A stretch of DNA of 64,000 bases from Xanthoparmelia taractica (Eukaryota > Ascomycota > Lecanoromycetes > Lecanorales > Parmeliaceae): contig MU853194.1 of the NCBI GenBank assembly GCA_033085395.1, positions 6,749 to 70,748 of the forward strand, read 5' to 3'. Positions 27,524 to 39,100 of this stretch are shown piece by piece (position 1 is the stretch's first letter; each line of letters starts with the position of its first letter). The translations under genes and the position numbers were made by a program. The notes under the pieces are model-generated. The model was not told the DNA's origin, searched no databases, and saw only the letters and a list, made by a program, of their open reading frames with translations.

Positions 27524-27711
27524 TATTACAGCTATAATCTTAAGAAAGTCTTCCGCAGACGCCTTCCTAGCCCTTGGCTAGGAGAAGGAGCTGAGAAAGC
27601 TATGTCCGTACTAGTACTAGCATGGCTGGGCGTGAGTACTTATTCTCCGAGCTCTCCCATAGTTTCTAATCAATCTTCTTCCACTCAATCAATTAGTACT
27701 TGTGCTTATCA
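27524..27711 (+). repeat. 3' LTR of gypsy 1
   Basis: 188 bp starting TATTACAGCTATAATC and ending GTGCTTATCA. The first about 85 bp (interior side) carry most of the G-to-A and C-to-T changes, and the outer half is nearly intact. Confidence 0.92.
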
Positions 27712-28280
27712 TAGAAGTTGAAAATCAACTCTATACATATCGAGAGCTATTATTTTAAAAATAAGATCTTATATTCTAACTCTAGATTTTAGCTATATAT
27801 ATAGCTGAAATCTAAAGTTAGAAAATTATATAGAAAAGAAGAAAGTATAGAAAGAAGATCTTATCTATATAGATCGCGAGATTTAATAATATTATATAGT
27901 ACTAAAAATAGAATTTTTAATAAATTAACTATATTTATCTATTATAACTATAAAATATATTTTAAATAAAGTTTTCTATTAGAATACTTGAGATATTTAG
28001 TCTTATTAAAGATTACTAATAATAGAATCTTCTCTTCTTAAGAAGAATTATACTATAAGCTATAAATATATATATTTTATATCTTTAAATAGCTATTTAT
28101 ACTATCTATTAGCGTTATTTTTAAGTACTTTTTCTAAAAATAGTTTATAAAACGCTTAAAATACGATTTTAGAAAAAAAGTCTAAAATTACGCTAAATAA
28201 TCGATTAATAATTGATTATTTAATTGATTATATAATTGATTATAATTATTTAATTCATAATCATAATCAATTATGATGGC
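27712..28280. other. AT-rich tail of the island, no gene
   Basis: This is the right flank of the gypsy 1 insertion and the edge of the AT-rich island. It holds a large imperfect palindrome (27,774-27,823) and a degenerate tandem array of ATTGATTAT-like words (about 28,196-28,276), after which composition becomes normal within a few tens of bases. No transposon protein was recognised. Confidence 0.7.
27774..27823. repeat. 50-bp imperfect palindrome
   Basis: Arms of about 21 bp around a TATATATA centre with two mismatches; the left arm begins TTCTAACTCTAGATTT and the right arm ends AAATCTAAAGTTAGAA. It would form a strong hairpin or cruciform and could be a small degraded inverted-repeat element. 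Confidence 0.8.
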
Positions 28281-28742
28281 AAAAAATAAATGATTATTCT
28301 GATTTTTACTACAGAGACTTCAAGACGCTTCTTCAAGTGCGCTTACCAGTCTAGCCCCGGCTCTCGTTTTGGCGATAGAACTACTCGCAGCAATGGTCCC
28401 ACATGCGACGCCCAAATATCCACACCGATCTCGGCATTCCCTACCACCATACAATGCTCTCTACTGAACCTTAGTATGCGTGTTCGAAAGTCCGTTCGGG
28501 GGGGATACAAGGTGTCGAGCGACCGCCCCAGTTCCCAGTGCCTATAATAACCTTATACCAGACTCCAGAGCCCAACAGCGTCACCTCGTCACAAGGCTTC
28601 ACCGGCCCGGTTCCGTATTGCGGAATTCTTAAAGTCTGTTATCACAGTCTACAACCAGTCCACTCCGACGCTGACCTCCCACTTCTGCAATCTGATAGCA
28701 TTGACTGTAAATTTCAGTCAAGCCAAGATTCGAAAGCATGCT
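28281..28742. other. Intergenic, normal composition, no gene recognised
   Basis: Base composition returns to that of the gene block. Open frames here are short and show no family motif. The segment may hold 3' flanking sequence of the minus-strand genes or remnants of a broken gene. Confidence 0.5.
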
Positions 28743-29036
28743 CTATGCTTCTCCACCCCTGGTCACTGTGCCCGTGGCAGGCAGCAACAAACGCCCCTGC
28801 GAGGATGAAGATAACGAATTGGAGGTTGTACCGGATCCGGCCTCTCCTCGATCCCACCCGCCCTTGAGCCATACAAGCATGCCGAACATGGAGCAACTGA
28901 GGCCGATGGCAATGACCACAACCAGGAAGAAGCCCGTACTGGAACTGTCGGAGTTGAAGGAGAGCGAGATGGTCGACGTGGGTGATTTCGGGGAGGCCGA
29001 ATTCTTCCCCAACAAGTTGGAAATGGATTCTGGTCA
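28743..29036 (-). CDS. Possible small single-pass membrane protein (terminal exon?)
   Basis: The minus strand holds a frame open from just after a TGA at 29,034-29,036 to a stop at 28,743. It encodes a Ser/Thr-rich segment (NSASPKSPTSTISLS...), one clear hydrophobic helix (GFFLVVVIAIGLSCSMFGML), a GGWDRG turn and a Ser-rich tail. There is no ATG before the helix in this frame. If the gene is real, this is a downstream exon whose acceptor could be the CCAG near 29,030, or the start is elsewhere. It lies beyond the 3' end of UTP10 on the same strand and could equally be a chance frame in its 3' flank. No family was recognised. Confidence 0.3.
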
Positions 29037-29496
29037 TGCGGATGAGATATGAGGTAGAAAATCTCGAGAGACCGAAGGCCTTTGATTTTGCGAGACAATC
29101 GATGTGCGACAATACCCGGACAGCGTCTCTGTGATGATGCTCAAAAAGGGAATCACTCTGCGCTATTGTCCTTGTTGGTTTGGGGTTTTCTCACTTGCTC
29201 GACGCCTTGGCAATTGGGAATCGTCTTCATGGCAATACCATGTCACGAATAGAGCCAGCAACGGGTCACAAACACCTCGGTCAATGGGATCAGGTAGATA
29301 AGAGGTACCTCTACGAGGAAAGGGGAGGAGACTTGCCGTGCGGAGATGCTTTTTGTTGGATGGTTTAAGAAAGGTGACCTGCATGTCTGCACAATTTTCA
29401 TCTAGAGACAAACTTATGTCTCATTGAGATTTTGCATACATACTCTGGGCACTTACCTGAAGAAGATTTCGGTGATCACTTCTTGGTAAATGCAAT
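29037..29496. other. Intergenic 3' of UTP10, no clear gene
   Basis: The stretch lies between the doubtful small ORF and the UTP10 stop codon. Only short unconvincing frames are present. It probably contains the UTP10 3' untranslated region and, if the small ORF is real, its upstream exon or promoter. Confidence 0.5.
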
Positions 29497-32400
29497 TTAC
29501 TGCAACATTGGACCGAGACTCTCCCTTAGTATCCGTTCGATCCCAACCACCCACATCTGCACTTCTTTCTCCACCGCCTCATCATCATCCTCCAACGCCT
29601 CACTGATAAAGGGTAGCATCTCTGGTAGTAATGCTAGCCATTCCTCTCCTAGCCTATCGGTCAAGGCACGCTCACTCTGTACGGCAGCTAGACGGACTGC
29701 TGCTCTATCAGACCTCATACTTTCTAGTATGACAGCATTCATATCCCTGTAATGGATGGCGGAATCTGTAGCGACCGCCAGCTCGGTAATCGCAGGAATT
29801 AATTCAGGGAGAAGGGGGGTCTTTTGGGCGTTGCCGAGCTGGCCAATGAGCGCGGCCGAGACGGGCGCGAAATGGGTGGGGGATTGGTAGAAGTCTGGAC
29901 GGTCAGCTTTCAAGATCCACTCAATGCACAGACCAAATCTCACCGTCTTGGTCGTGCTCGAAGGTCCTGTGGAGGGTCAGAATGACTTGTCGCCATAGGA
30001 CTATTGAGTCTTCGTCATTCAAAGAGAGATCCTTGAGTATCTCTACCGCGTCGTCTATGATGAGAGCAGTGTAATTGGTAACGACAGACTTTAAAGTATT
30101 ATAATTAGCGACAGCTGACTCGAGTCGATTTCCGAAAACATACCTTGAGAGTCCCAAAGAATTTAAGGAGGAAAGTGTACCAAGTTGTCTGCCTATGAAT
30201 CCTAGCCTTCATATCATTCTTTGATGTTGGAATGCTGGTCCATTCGAACATTCGCGAGAATATGGGTCTAAACGTTGTGTCATTGAGTTTGTAGACCATA
30301 GAGGTTACGCATTCGTTGACAATGTCTTCGACTAGCCCAATCTCAGCGATTTCGTAACTACAACCAGCGAGTGGTGAAAGCTGGATTCTTCGTAAGTCGA
30401 AAATCCTCAGAAACAAGCCACCCAATCTCTCTGAATGCTGAGCAATAGTCGATTTGGAAAGACGGTCGATTGTGAGACGAAGTACTTCAAGGTGCTCCTT
30501 AACAGCCTGCCCCGACTTTAGATTACGAAACCAAGTTAAAGAACCGCTTTCTAGACTCACCACCGGCCCCTCAGTCATTGCGTCCGTCCAAGTTTCGTCC
30601 AAAGCAGCCAAGCAGTCCTTCGCTTCCACTTTTCTTGGCACAAGTCGTAGGACTCCAATGCGACTCTGATCACACTCTTCATTGATTTCAGCGTTGGCTG
30701 ACGCAAATGATAGCCTGAGTATAAAGGTCAGATCAGCGCTTGTAATCATCCATGGCACGTAGAGGATGAGAGTGCCAAGAAATGAGTAGACTGCATTGTG
30801 CAGGGCACCATCTTCTGTATCTTTTCCGATGCTGGTCGCCAAGCTATCGACTGCCTTTGGAAGAGCGAGTGGTAAGATCGAAATAAACCTATGGCCCGTC
30901 ACTTCGACCATTGTCGCGAGACACAACAGAGAGACGATTCGGAGACTATTTTCGCTTGCACCCAGAGCTTTGTCCCCAGCAACCATGCTGGCACTGGCAA
31001 CGATAGCAGCGACATCCTTTTTGCCAAACAATTCGGCAATACGGTCCATACAGACAACAGCTGTTTTCTTTAGCGACTCGTCTGAAGACTCCTTAACGAT
31101 ATGTGCGAGATTCGGGAGGAATGCCAGACACCCCGCCTGTGACGCTTCCAGACCGAGCTTGATGTCATCCAGACGATACGCAAGCGATCGAAGCGCTTGC
31201 TGGTGAATCTGGAGCGGGTTAGCTGCAAAGTCTCGAGTACTAAAAGTATTTACTGACGTTGTCCTCCGTTCGTGCAAGCAAACTTTGAAGGCTTTCGGTC
31301 AATTGTGATATAGGTAGCAATCTCAGGGAAGCGTCTAGAAGTTCCATACATGGTACGTGCACTATGGCATGGTCAGCGTTGATAGATTGAGTATATTGTC
31401 AACGCCACTGACATGTTTGGTTATCTCTATAATGCTTCAAAAGGATGAGCGTGTCTTCCAGGATGGTTGCGAATAGAGCGCAGATGTTTGCTGAATCCTC
31501 CCCGCCCTCACAAAGCTTTCTGGATGCTTTGGAGATCAGATTCGCGTCGGCAAGGGTTGCAGTTGCAAATGGAAGTAGTTCAGAGATAGCTCGGTCAACG
31601 TCATCAAGCTGGAATAAATACTTGGAGAAAGTTGGCTTCGGATTGCGAGCGTCTAAGATTAAACCCAAAAGCTTTTTCACCATCTGCAAGCCATTAGATC
31701 CATCTGTGTGATTATTTAGGACTCCCACCTGAAGGCGCGTCTTCACGCTGTAGCGGCTAGTAAGAGCAATTGCGAACTGCACTACACTTCTATCGCCCGG
31801 GTATTTTTCCAACAGGATTGCGATCAAAGCGAAAAGATAGTCACTGGGACCAACTTTGTTTACGAGTGATAAAAAAAGATCAAGCCGTCGCTGGGTTGGT
31901 ATATGTTCGTAGGCAGCGACATAACTTAGCAGCAGCTCGGAGACACCCACAAGTGGGCCATCTTTTCGTTTGTGTAGCGACTGTACCAGGCGTGGGATGA
32001 CCGAATCCATGGTCTGCACATTTCAGCTTCAAATCCAATCGATCATTGTTGCAACACGCTCACCTGCTTGACCACATAGGCCGAGAAGTCGTCATCCTGA
32101 CGCAGAACATTAGCACCCATGAATGTGAAAATCGGCATTATGCTGTGCAAAATCGATTCCGGGGTGACCTTTGCGAGAGCTGACACAAGCAGTAAAGCAG
32201 AATTGCGCACTTGAGGAATCGTCGTGGTTCTGATGCAGTCAATGAGAATATCGGTTCGAATCACTGAGTGGTCAATCTGTAAGCCCGTAAAGTCAGCGTT
32301 ACCAGTGGACTTTTGCCGGAGCATAGCGTTACCGACTACTTACCTCGGCTCCCTTCACAATGGGAAGCATGCCTTCTATAGCCAGAAGTTGAAGATAGCC

Positions 32401-35353
32401 TATGGCTGTTACTGCATGACCGTGGCAATGCTGCAAGTCAGACATGATCCGGGATAGACCAGCCAGGAGTTCAGGATGCCGCTCGGGTTTAGCATCTCCT
32501 ATCAACTCAAGGACAAACGTAATTTGCCGGATGGCAAATACGAGGTTGCGTTCATCGGATGCGCCGTTACCATTTGTATGGCCGCGACCTGTGCGCCTAC
32601 GCTTCGACACTGGCGGCTTGTCCTGTAAAGTAGTCGAAAGAGAAGGCAAATTTTCTAGGAAGGATTGGAGTATAGCAGTAGAAAGTGGCAACGTTCGCAA
32701 CATCTCCATAGCCTCAGCCTCTTGATTGCCACTGGCCCCGGTTTCGACTCTGCCAACAGCTGCCTCAAACAAGGCTTTTGCCAACAGGAATTGCTGGTCG
32801 ATTTTAATGGATGTCCAAATGATCTGTAGCCGATGCGATGCTGCGGCTCTTAGATTCGGGAAGTTCAGATTGTTTCGAGGTTCGATGATAGATTTCAAGG
32901 TTTGAATACCCTCACGATCGCCTGGAATAACGATGCTAACTATTCTGTCCAGTAGCTGTAATTGATCAAGCTGCTCCTCCCTGCAGGTGCGTTCATACTC
33001 GTGTTGACCTTGTTTCATGGTATTTAATAGTAAAGGAAGTAAGAATTTCGTACGCGAAGTGCTCCCTACCTTGGGGACCTGATTCAGTATCTCAAGTAGG
33101 CGAGATTTGACGGCGTAGAGCGGTGTATTGACAATATGGCTACAGATGTTGCTGAAGAAAGCTAGCCGCAATGACTTTTTCAATTCCTTTTGAATAGTGT
33201 TGGTACTTCTGCTAGGCTTTGGACCGTTAAGGTGATCTGATAGGATGTGAGACACGTGGCTTCCATCCAGCATGCATTCTTCCAGACCTGGGACTATCAG
33301 GTCCAAGATGGCGCGGGCGGCCTCTTTGTTCGAAAGCCATGTCACCGCCTGAGTTTCACCGCCCTGACCATAAATCTGCTGGAGGCCTAATATTGGTTGA
33401 TTTATCTCTTTATTCTCCTTGTCAGCCATTCTTGCGTAAGCAGGTGCCAGGACCAAGACAAGTTTTCCAGCTGAGCGGCGAACGATGGGAGAGATATCAG
33501 ATAACGCATACAGTATATATGGAATTAACATCTGCACATCGGCTGTAAGGCTTTCTTTCGTGAAGTACATTGTCACAGTGCGGATCGCTGCTGTCCTCGC
33601 TTTTGCTGGACCATTGCCGCACCATATCCGGACAAAGAATGAAAGAAAAAGAGGCTCTGTCATTCCTAGAGACTTCCGAAGTACAGGCAGATCAGAAAAT
33701 CTTTCGACATTGATTGGAGATGTGTAGATGGAGAGAAAGGCATGGGCCAAGCTACCATAGACATAGGAGTCTGAGTGTGATAGAAATGATATCTCATAGG
33801 CTGTCCTCGTTGGGATTCGGCTTATCAAATGCTCAAAATCGTCTGTTGTCGTTTGCTCATCTGCGTCCTTCATGTTCATACACTCGATGCGGTGCTCAGG
33901 CGTGCTCCCTTTGCTATGATTCACCCGTCTCAGCCTGCTCTCCAATGGACCTAGGTCAGATTTGGATTCTGTAATGGTGCTGTTTATGACAGCCCCAACA
34001 TCTTCCGAATCGCACAGATGAAGAATAAGATCTGCCAACGCTCCTTGCGCATTGAATCTTAGACCCAGGTCTGGCGTCGTTGTCTGAAGTGCAGAGATTA
34101 TTGACTCAACTACAACCTTGGTGGAGGCATCGCTCATTACATTGGCTTCTATCAGGATTCTCAAAAGCCGCAGCCCGCTTGCGTCTCGAGCTTTGCCAAG
34201 TCCTGAGACAATCCCAAGCGCGACGCCCAGAACGAGCTTGTCAATCTTGTAATGTTTACTGATTGTCTTAAGCTGTTCATCCAGGCATTCAAGTGTGACA
34301 ACCGCTTCGAAGGTTTTCCTTGGTAAACCAGCTGTTCGCCTTTGCTCAGCCAAAACGCCCAAGCATATCAATCCTGCACGGGAAGTCTGGTACCATTCGG
34401 ACGTAATCGCTTCCATCATGGCAGATATTACGCCATCGTCCAGGCTAGCTTTTGAGGCTAAGATTGTTAAAATCATGTAGCATCCCACCCTAAGGTCTGG
34501 AACATTGTCAATCGCAAGACCGTTATTCAGAATGGGCAACAAGAGGAGAACGACGTCCTCTTTATTCTGCTCCTGTGCCTCTAGTCTAGCCGAGCGACTC
34601 TGGTCGAGCATCGCAGCCACAGCTTCAGTAGCTATCGACGCCCAGAAGGATACCAAGGTAGGATGTTGAAAGCCCAAGTAACAGGACTTGAGAACGTAAG
34701 CACTCATGGCGGTAAGAAAAGGACCGCTAATGGATGCAGCGTGTACAATTGCATGGCGTGGGGGTTTTGCGAGAGATTGAATGTAGGGATGGAGAAACCT
34801 GAGTGTAGGTGATATCTTTTCGGGTAGGATTGAGAGCATGGTAGGGAATATCGGAGTGTTGTGGAATGGCAGAAAGGCAAACACCAGGTATGGAGTGTTG
34901 TTTTGGTGAATCCTAATAAGGAAGGTTGTCAGGTCGAAGAAGCTTAGGCAGACAAGATAATTCGCCCTTGACTGACCTGAATCGCCTGACAAGCCATTCC
35001 ACAGCTTTGAGCGCCGAATTTAATAACAGCTTACTACCGACCAGATGTAGGAACTCCCCAATGACAACATCAAGCCTTTCGTTCTGGGCAGCGGTCATTT
35101 GCGTTCGGTCCTCGTGTTTGCTCTGTTCGCTGAAAATACTATTGGCAAAACCGGCGAACCTCGAGTCCAATTGGCAGAGTTCCTGGAAACCATCATAGCA
35201 TATCTGGTACAGCGATTCGAAGTCCTGGGATGCAGCGACACTAGGTTCGAAGAGGAGGGACCGCGAATGTGCTTTCTTTTGGGCTTTGAGATTGAGAGGA
35301 TTGATATAGTAGGCGCGAATCTGTGCCAGCTGTGAGGCGAGTGCTGTGGCCAT
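29497..35353 (-). CDS. UTP10: U3 snoRNA-associated protein 10 (UTP10/HEATR1)
   Basis: HEAT-repeat scaffold of the t-UTP subcomplex of the small-subunit processome. In yeast the family is needed for rDNA transcription and 18S pre-rRNA processing in the nucleolus. Eight exons join in frame to about 1,823 residues, the usual UTP10 size: 35,353-34,977; 34,912-32,344; 32,276-32,064; 32,013-31,413; 31,361-31,258; 31,208-30,144; 30,088-29,944; 29,894-29,497. The introns are 49-67 nt, with GTNNGN donors, CTRAY-type branch sites and YAG or AAG acceptors. The start MATALASQLAQI, followed by LNLKAQKKAHS and EDRTQMTAAQNE, is the conserved UTP10 N-terminus. Exon 2 begins in the FLPFHNTPIF-type block. The C-terminal BP28CT-like region (EHLEVLRLTIDRL, then EHDQDDFYQSP) and the ending EDDDEAVEKE are also typical. 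The gene is divergent from NRDE2, 820 bp apart, and all exons are intact. Confidence 0.95.
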
Positions 35354-36173
35354 AATCTTGACGTTGATTAATGTTCTCTACAGGTAACAGCCAGACAATC
35401 TAGGGGCTGTTCCCATATTCCAGAATCCAATTCTTCGTTCGCTTGGAAGCATCAAACCAAAATATAGGAAAAAAAAAGTGCGAGCTACTACAGGCAGGTT
35501 TTACCGACAAGCCGGGCGTGGCGCGCGTGGCTGAAGATTAATACACCCATATCGAATGTTGAAGTTGAATACTGCCTCGATGAGTGAATCCATGCTCACA
35601 GTTCTGCTCGGGGAGAGTATGTGTATCTAATAAATACCCACATTAAGGCTGTTGTTGTAGAATTGAAGAATTCGCTATACTAGCAGACCCCCGCCAGGCC
35701 AGCTAGCCCTAACTGAGCCTTAAGCTAGCCGGATTCAGAAAGGTAGTTTTCAATCAGGGCTAGGTGGTATAAGGTAGCCCTTATAGGTGGCCAGTCTTAG
35801 GGTTAGGGCTAGACCTGAATTGTAGGATCTTCAAGTTCTTTTTAATATACATATCCAAAAAGAGCGTCCTAATTAAATCAATAAATAACATTCATTTCTT
35901 GATGTCTCAGCCTTGCTACCAGTAAAGAAAGAGTACTACAATCTAGAATGGTGTCGAGTTGCCATAGGATTGTAATGAGACGTTGGCATTTTGGTGATGC
36001 TAGTCCCAGCCCTACTTAATACTCCGACATCATTTTGTTGCTGGCCCGCTACAATTCATATCTCTTTCAAAGCAAAACTTGGAGCGAGGCTGGAGGATAT
36101 TGAATATCCTAAAATCTCCTCTCTCTGAGAAGTCAAGCATTCATGTAAAAAGAAGTGCCGCCTGTGCGTCAGT
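35354..36173. promoter_or_regulatory. Bidirectional promoter region UTP10 / NRDE2
   Basis: An 820-bp head-to-head spacer. It holds an A9 run near 35,470 and, at 35,703-35,812, a short inverted-repeat insert whose right arm contains two telomere-like TTAGGG units. No coding frame seen; promoter elements not individually identified. Confidence 0.6.
35703..35812. repeat. 110-bp inverted-repeat insert with telomere-like units
   Basis: Perfect 11-bp inverted arms, CTAGCCCTAAC (35,703-35,713) and GTTAGGGCTAG (35,802-35,812), enclose a spacer with further CTAGCC and TTAGGG words. It could be a tiny MITE, or repair-inserted telomere-like sequence. No target duplication could be assigned. Confidence 0.55.
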
Positions 36174-39100
36174 ATGCCCACTGAATCCATCAGCTCTCGT
36201 CAAAAACTTGACCGTAGACATGCGGAAAAGAGAGTGATTCCCAGATTTGCGAGCTTCGAGCCAAACGCACCCTCGCAGATCCAGGGCCAAGGTATCAGAG
36301 CTCCTGAACAGATTCATTGGCTTCCCAAAGACCTTGGCTATGCCTCGGAGGAGTCGAGGTCTAAATCTTGTAAGCAAACCCTGGGCCAGCATGGTCCTCG
36401 GAGACACCATGAAACTAGCCCGAAGAGGGGTTTGGACAGTTCTATCCGATCAGAATTTCTAAGCGAAGATCCCGATCCTTATGAGAATGTATCGGAGTCG
36501 TTCATCATTGACCGGAGAGGCGATGTACACAATCTCAAATTCAACGCCCTTCATGCAACGGCGTCATATTTCCGTTTCGGTGCCGGAAATGTCGTGGGAC
36601 TACCCAGGAATCAGAAGATCAATCGAGCAATGAGTGATGCAAAAGGATTGGTGCTGTCCGACGACAAACTCGGCTTACCCATGAACGGAGACCGACACGT
36701 ACGCTGGAAGCTTGGTCAAGAGGGAGTAAGAGAATTAAAGATAAAGCCATCCGAGGAACACGACCGAGCCATTGACTCAGCACCTGACGCAGCCGATTAT
36801 GTCTCTTTAAAGGCTGCACAAAGAGCGAAAAGGAGGCGAGGAGGTGATGGATTACCTGCGGGTAATGCGTCGTCTTCAGACGAGTACAGTTCGCATTATA
36901 GATCTGTGGAAGGAAGATCCAAATCCAAGGAAGAGCCTGCTGACCAAGACTTGAAATACAACAGCGAGACTTCATCTTCACAGGATATTGCGGGCAGCTG
37001 TCTTCTTGCATTCAACGAATCGGCCCAAAAGAAACGAACCCAACTCTCTAGGAGGATAGATGCAGAACCAACGAACTTTGAGGCTTGGATCCATCTGATT
37101 AGCCACCAAGACAATTTGCTCGGGCTCGGCCAGGATTTTGCAAGAACAAGCCAGACGGACGCTGAAAAGCGTAGCAATGCTGAGGTCAAATTGTCTATAT
37201 TTGAAAAGGCCCTTGAGGAGGTGAAGGACTCGCAGGGCCGCGAAGTTTTGTTGCTCGGCATGATGCAGGAAGCTACAATGATCTGGAAAAGGGACAAGAT
37301 TTCGTCCCGTTGGAAAACCATACTTCACCAGAATCCCAAAAGCTTGCAATTGTGGACCAAATATCTCGACTTCATGCAGACGAGCTTTACTCATTTTAGA
37401 TTCGAGGAAGTGCGGAGTGCATACTTGGATTGCCTGAACATAGCCAATGAGGCGAGAACCCGCGGCGAGATATCCCTGGACGAGCGAAACAAAGTTTTTG
37501 ACATCCAGATCTATGTTGTACTTCGCATGGCTTTATTCATGAGAGAAAGTGGCTTTGCGGAGCATGCAACAGCAGCTTGGCAGGCTTTGCTAGAGTTTGT
37601 TTTCTTCAAACCAATCATTGTCGAAACTGCCGACCATAACAAGGACAAGCCGTCTGACGAAGCCACAGTAGCCATGTTTGAAAAATTCTGGGATAGCGAG
37701 GTCCCACGGATTGGTGAGGACGGCGCTGAAGGTTGGGCGAGCTTCCTCCAAAAGCATGGGAAGCCGCCCCAGCCAAGAACTGAAATAGTGGATGACCTGA
37801 AGTATAACAAAAATCATTGGAAGTCGTGGCTTGCTTCAGAACGAAAGCATAGTTGGTTGTCCCGAAACCCGGCCCGTACTGTTGATGATATCGCAAAGAA
37901 CGATCCGTATAGGATCATTCTGTTTTCCGATATCCGGCCTTTCCTCATTGATCCGCCATCACCTGCAGGTCAGCAGCTGATATTAGACGCTTTTCTTGCT
38001 TTCTGCTCTCTTCCACCTTTCGCCGCGGAAGGCCCTGATAGCCGCTCAAGAGCCTGGCGAAGAGACTGTTTTCTCCGCAATGATGCTCTGCGATTGAGTA
38101 GTAAGCTTCAGGACTTATGGAACCTTCGTTGTCCTAAAAGACATGGAAGCTTAGAGGAACAAGACAGCATCAATAAGGAAGATTCTTGGTCGCATTTGGG
38201 CATGCAGGATCCCTTTCTGTTACCTGTTCAAGACTATCAAGTCTCTTCAGACTCCTTATTTTCCGAGAAGCACTGGTTTTCTGCTTTTGATATATGGCAA
38301 GAGCAGTGTTCTGGAGACGGCGGCCCAGTAGAGGCGGCATGGGTCCTTCGATCCCTCAAATCACTCATTAGTGTTTGTGTAGAGGAAGAAGCAGTTGCAC
38401 TATACCTTCTCGCCCTAGAATTACGGATTTCACCAGGAACAGTAGAAAAAACCGCGAAGACTATACTGAGGAAACGCCCGTTTAGCATCAATCTGTACAA
38501 TGCATATGCTCTCGTTGAGTACCGCCTGGCAGATACTAAGAAGGGGGAACGCATCATCACTACGTCAATTAATATGGTCAAGAAACTTGACAACGTCTTC
38601 CAAAGAGATGCCATACTGCTCTGGCGCACCTGGATATGGGAAACGCTGCGTGCAAAGTCGGCGCAAGAAGCCTTGGTGCGGTTGTTGGCCATTGGAGAAG
38701 AGGGGATACCAGATAACTTGAGTCCAGCAGAGCCGTCTCTGTTGCTTCGAACAGAAAGCGTAGGACTTCTTTTGTGGAATACTGGATCATGCTGATATCT
38801 TAAAGGCTCTCGTTGCCACACGTGATCATATGCTATCGTTGAGCTCATACATTCAGGCAACCTTTGCAATGGAATGCTTGATGCTATTTGCATATTTGAG
38901 AAACGGCCAGTGCTTATCCGCAGCAACTTTGGATTTCAAGTCAAACATAGCACTTCTCTCCACCCATGTTCCTTCTACTTCTTCCAATCGCGAGTACCTC
39001 CACCAATCCTTTGCTCGACTCCTCTATTATCACGCCACCCATACTCGTCTTCTCAAACCGTCGGATGTTCGGTCACTCCTTACCGAAACCATTGCTCAAT

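Larger units (their letters stand above)
21159..27711 (+). mobile_element. Gypsy element 1, structurally complete, RIP-degraded
   Basis: Two 188-bp LTRs (21,159-21,346 and 27,524-27,711) and a perfect 5-bp duplication TAGAA (21,154-21,158 and 27,712-27,716) define a 6.55-kb element. Plus-strand remnants run in gypsy order: gag with a degraded knuckle region near 22,800-23,150, a protease/pre-RT region near 24,040-24,330 recognisable by its RDxLFEPxxLxxLxLxxHIV pattern, an RT region near 24,600-24,870 interrupted by a MITE, and an integrase near 26,150-26,540 with an NRRFV...LLYS core. All frames carry stops. The original order gag-RT-integrase confirms Ty3/gypsy. Confidence 0.88.

Noticed and set aside
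1..28280. Island as a centromere core or a Starship-type giant element
   Set aside because: All recognisable content is ordinary LTR and TIR transposons; no tyrosine-recombinase captain gene or cargo genes were seen, and nothing specific to centromeres can be read from sequence alone.
35791..35812. Chromosome end or healed telomere
   Set aside because: Only two TTAGGG units, inside a promoter between intact genes, with sequence continuing on both sides.
38760..38805. NRDE2 as a pseudogene split in two
   Set aside because: A short intron with a branch site restores the frame exactly and both halves are otherwise intact, so a functional spliced gene is more likely.
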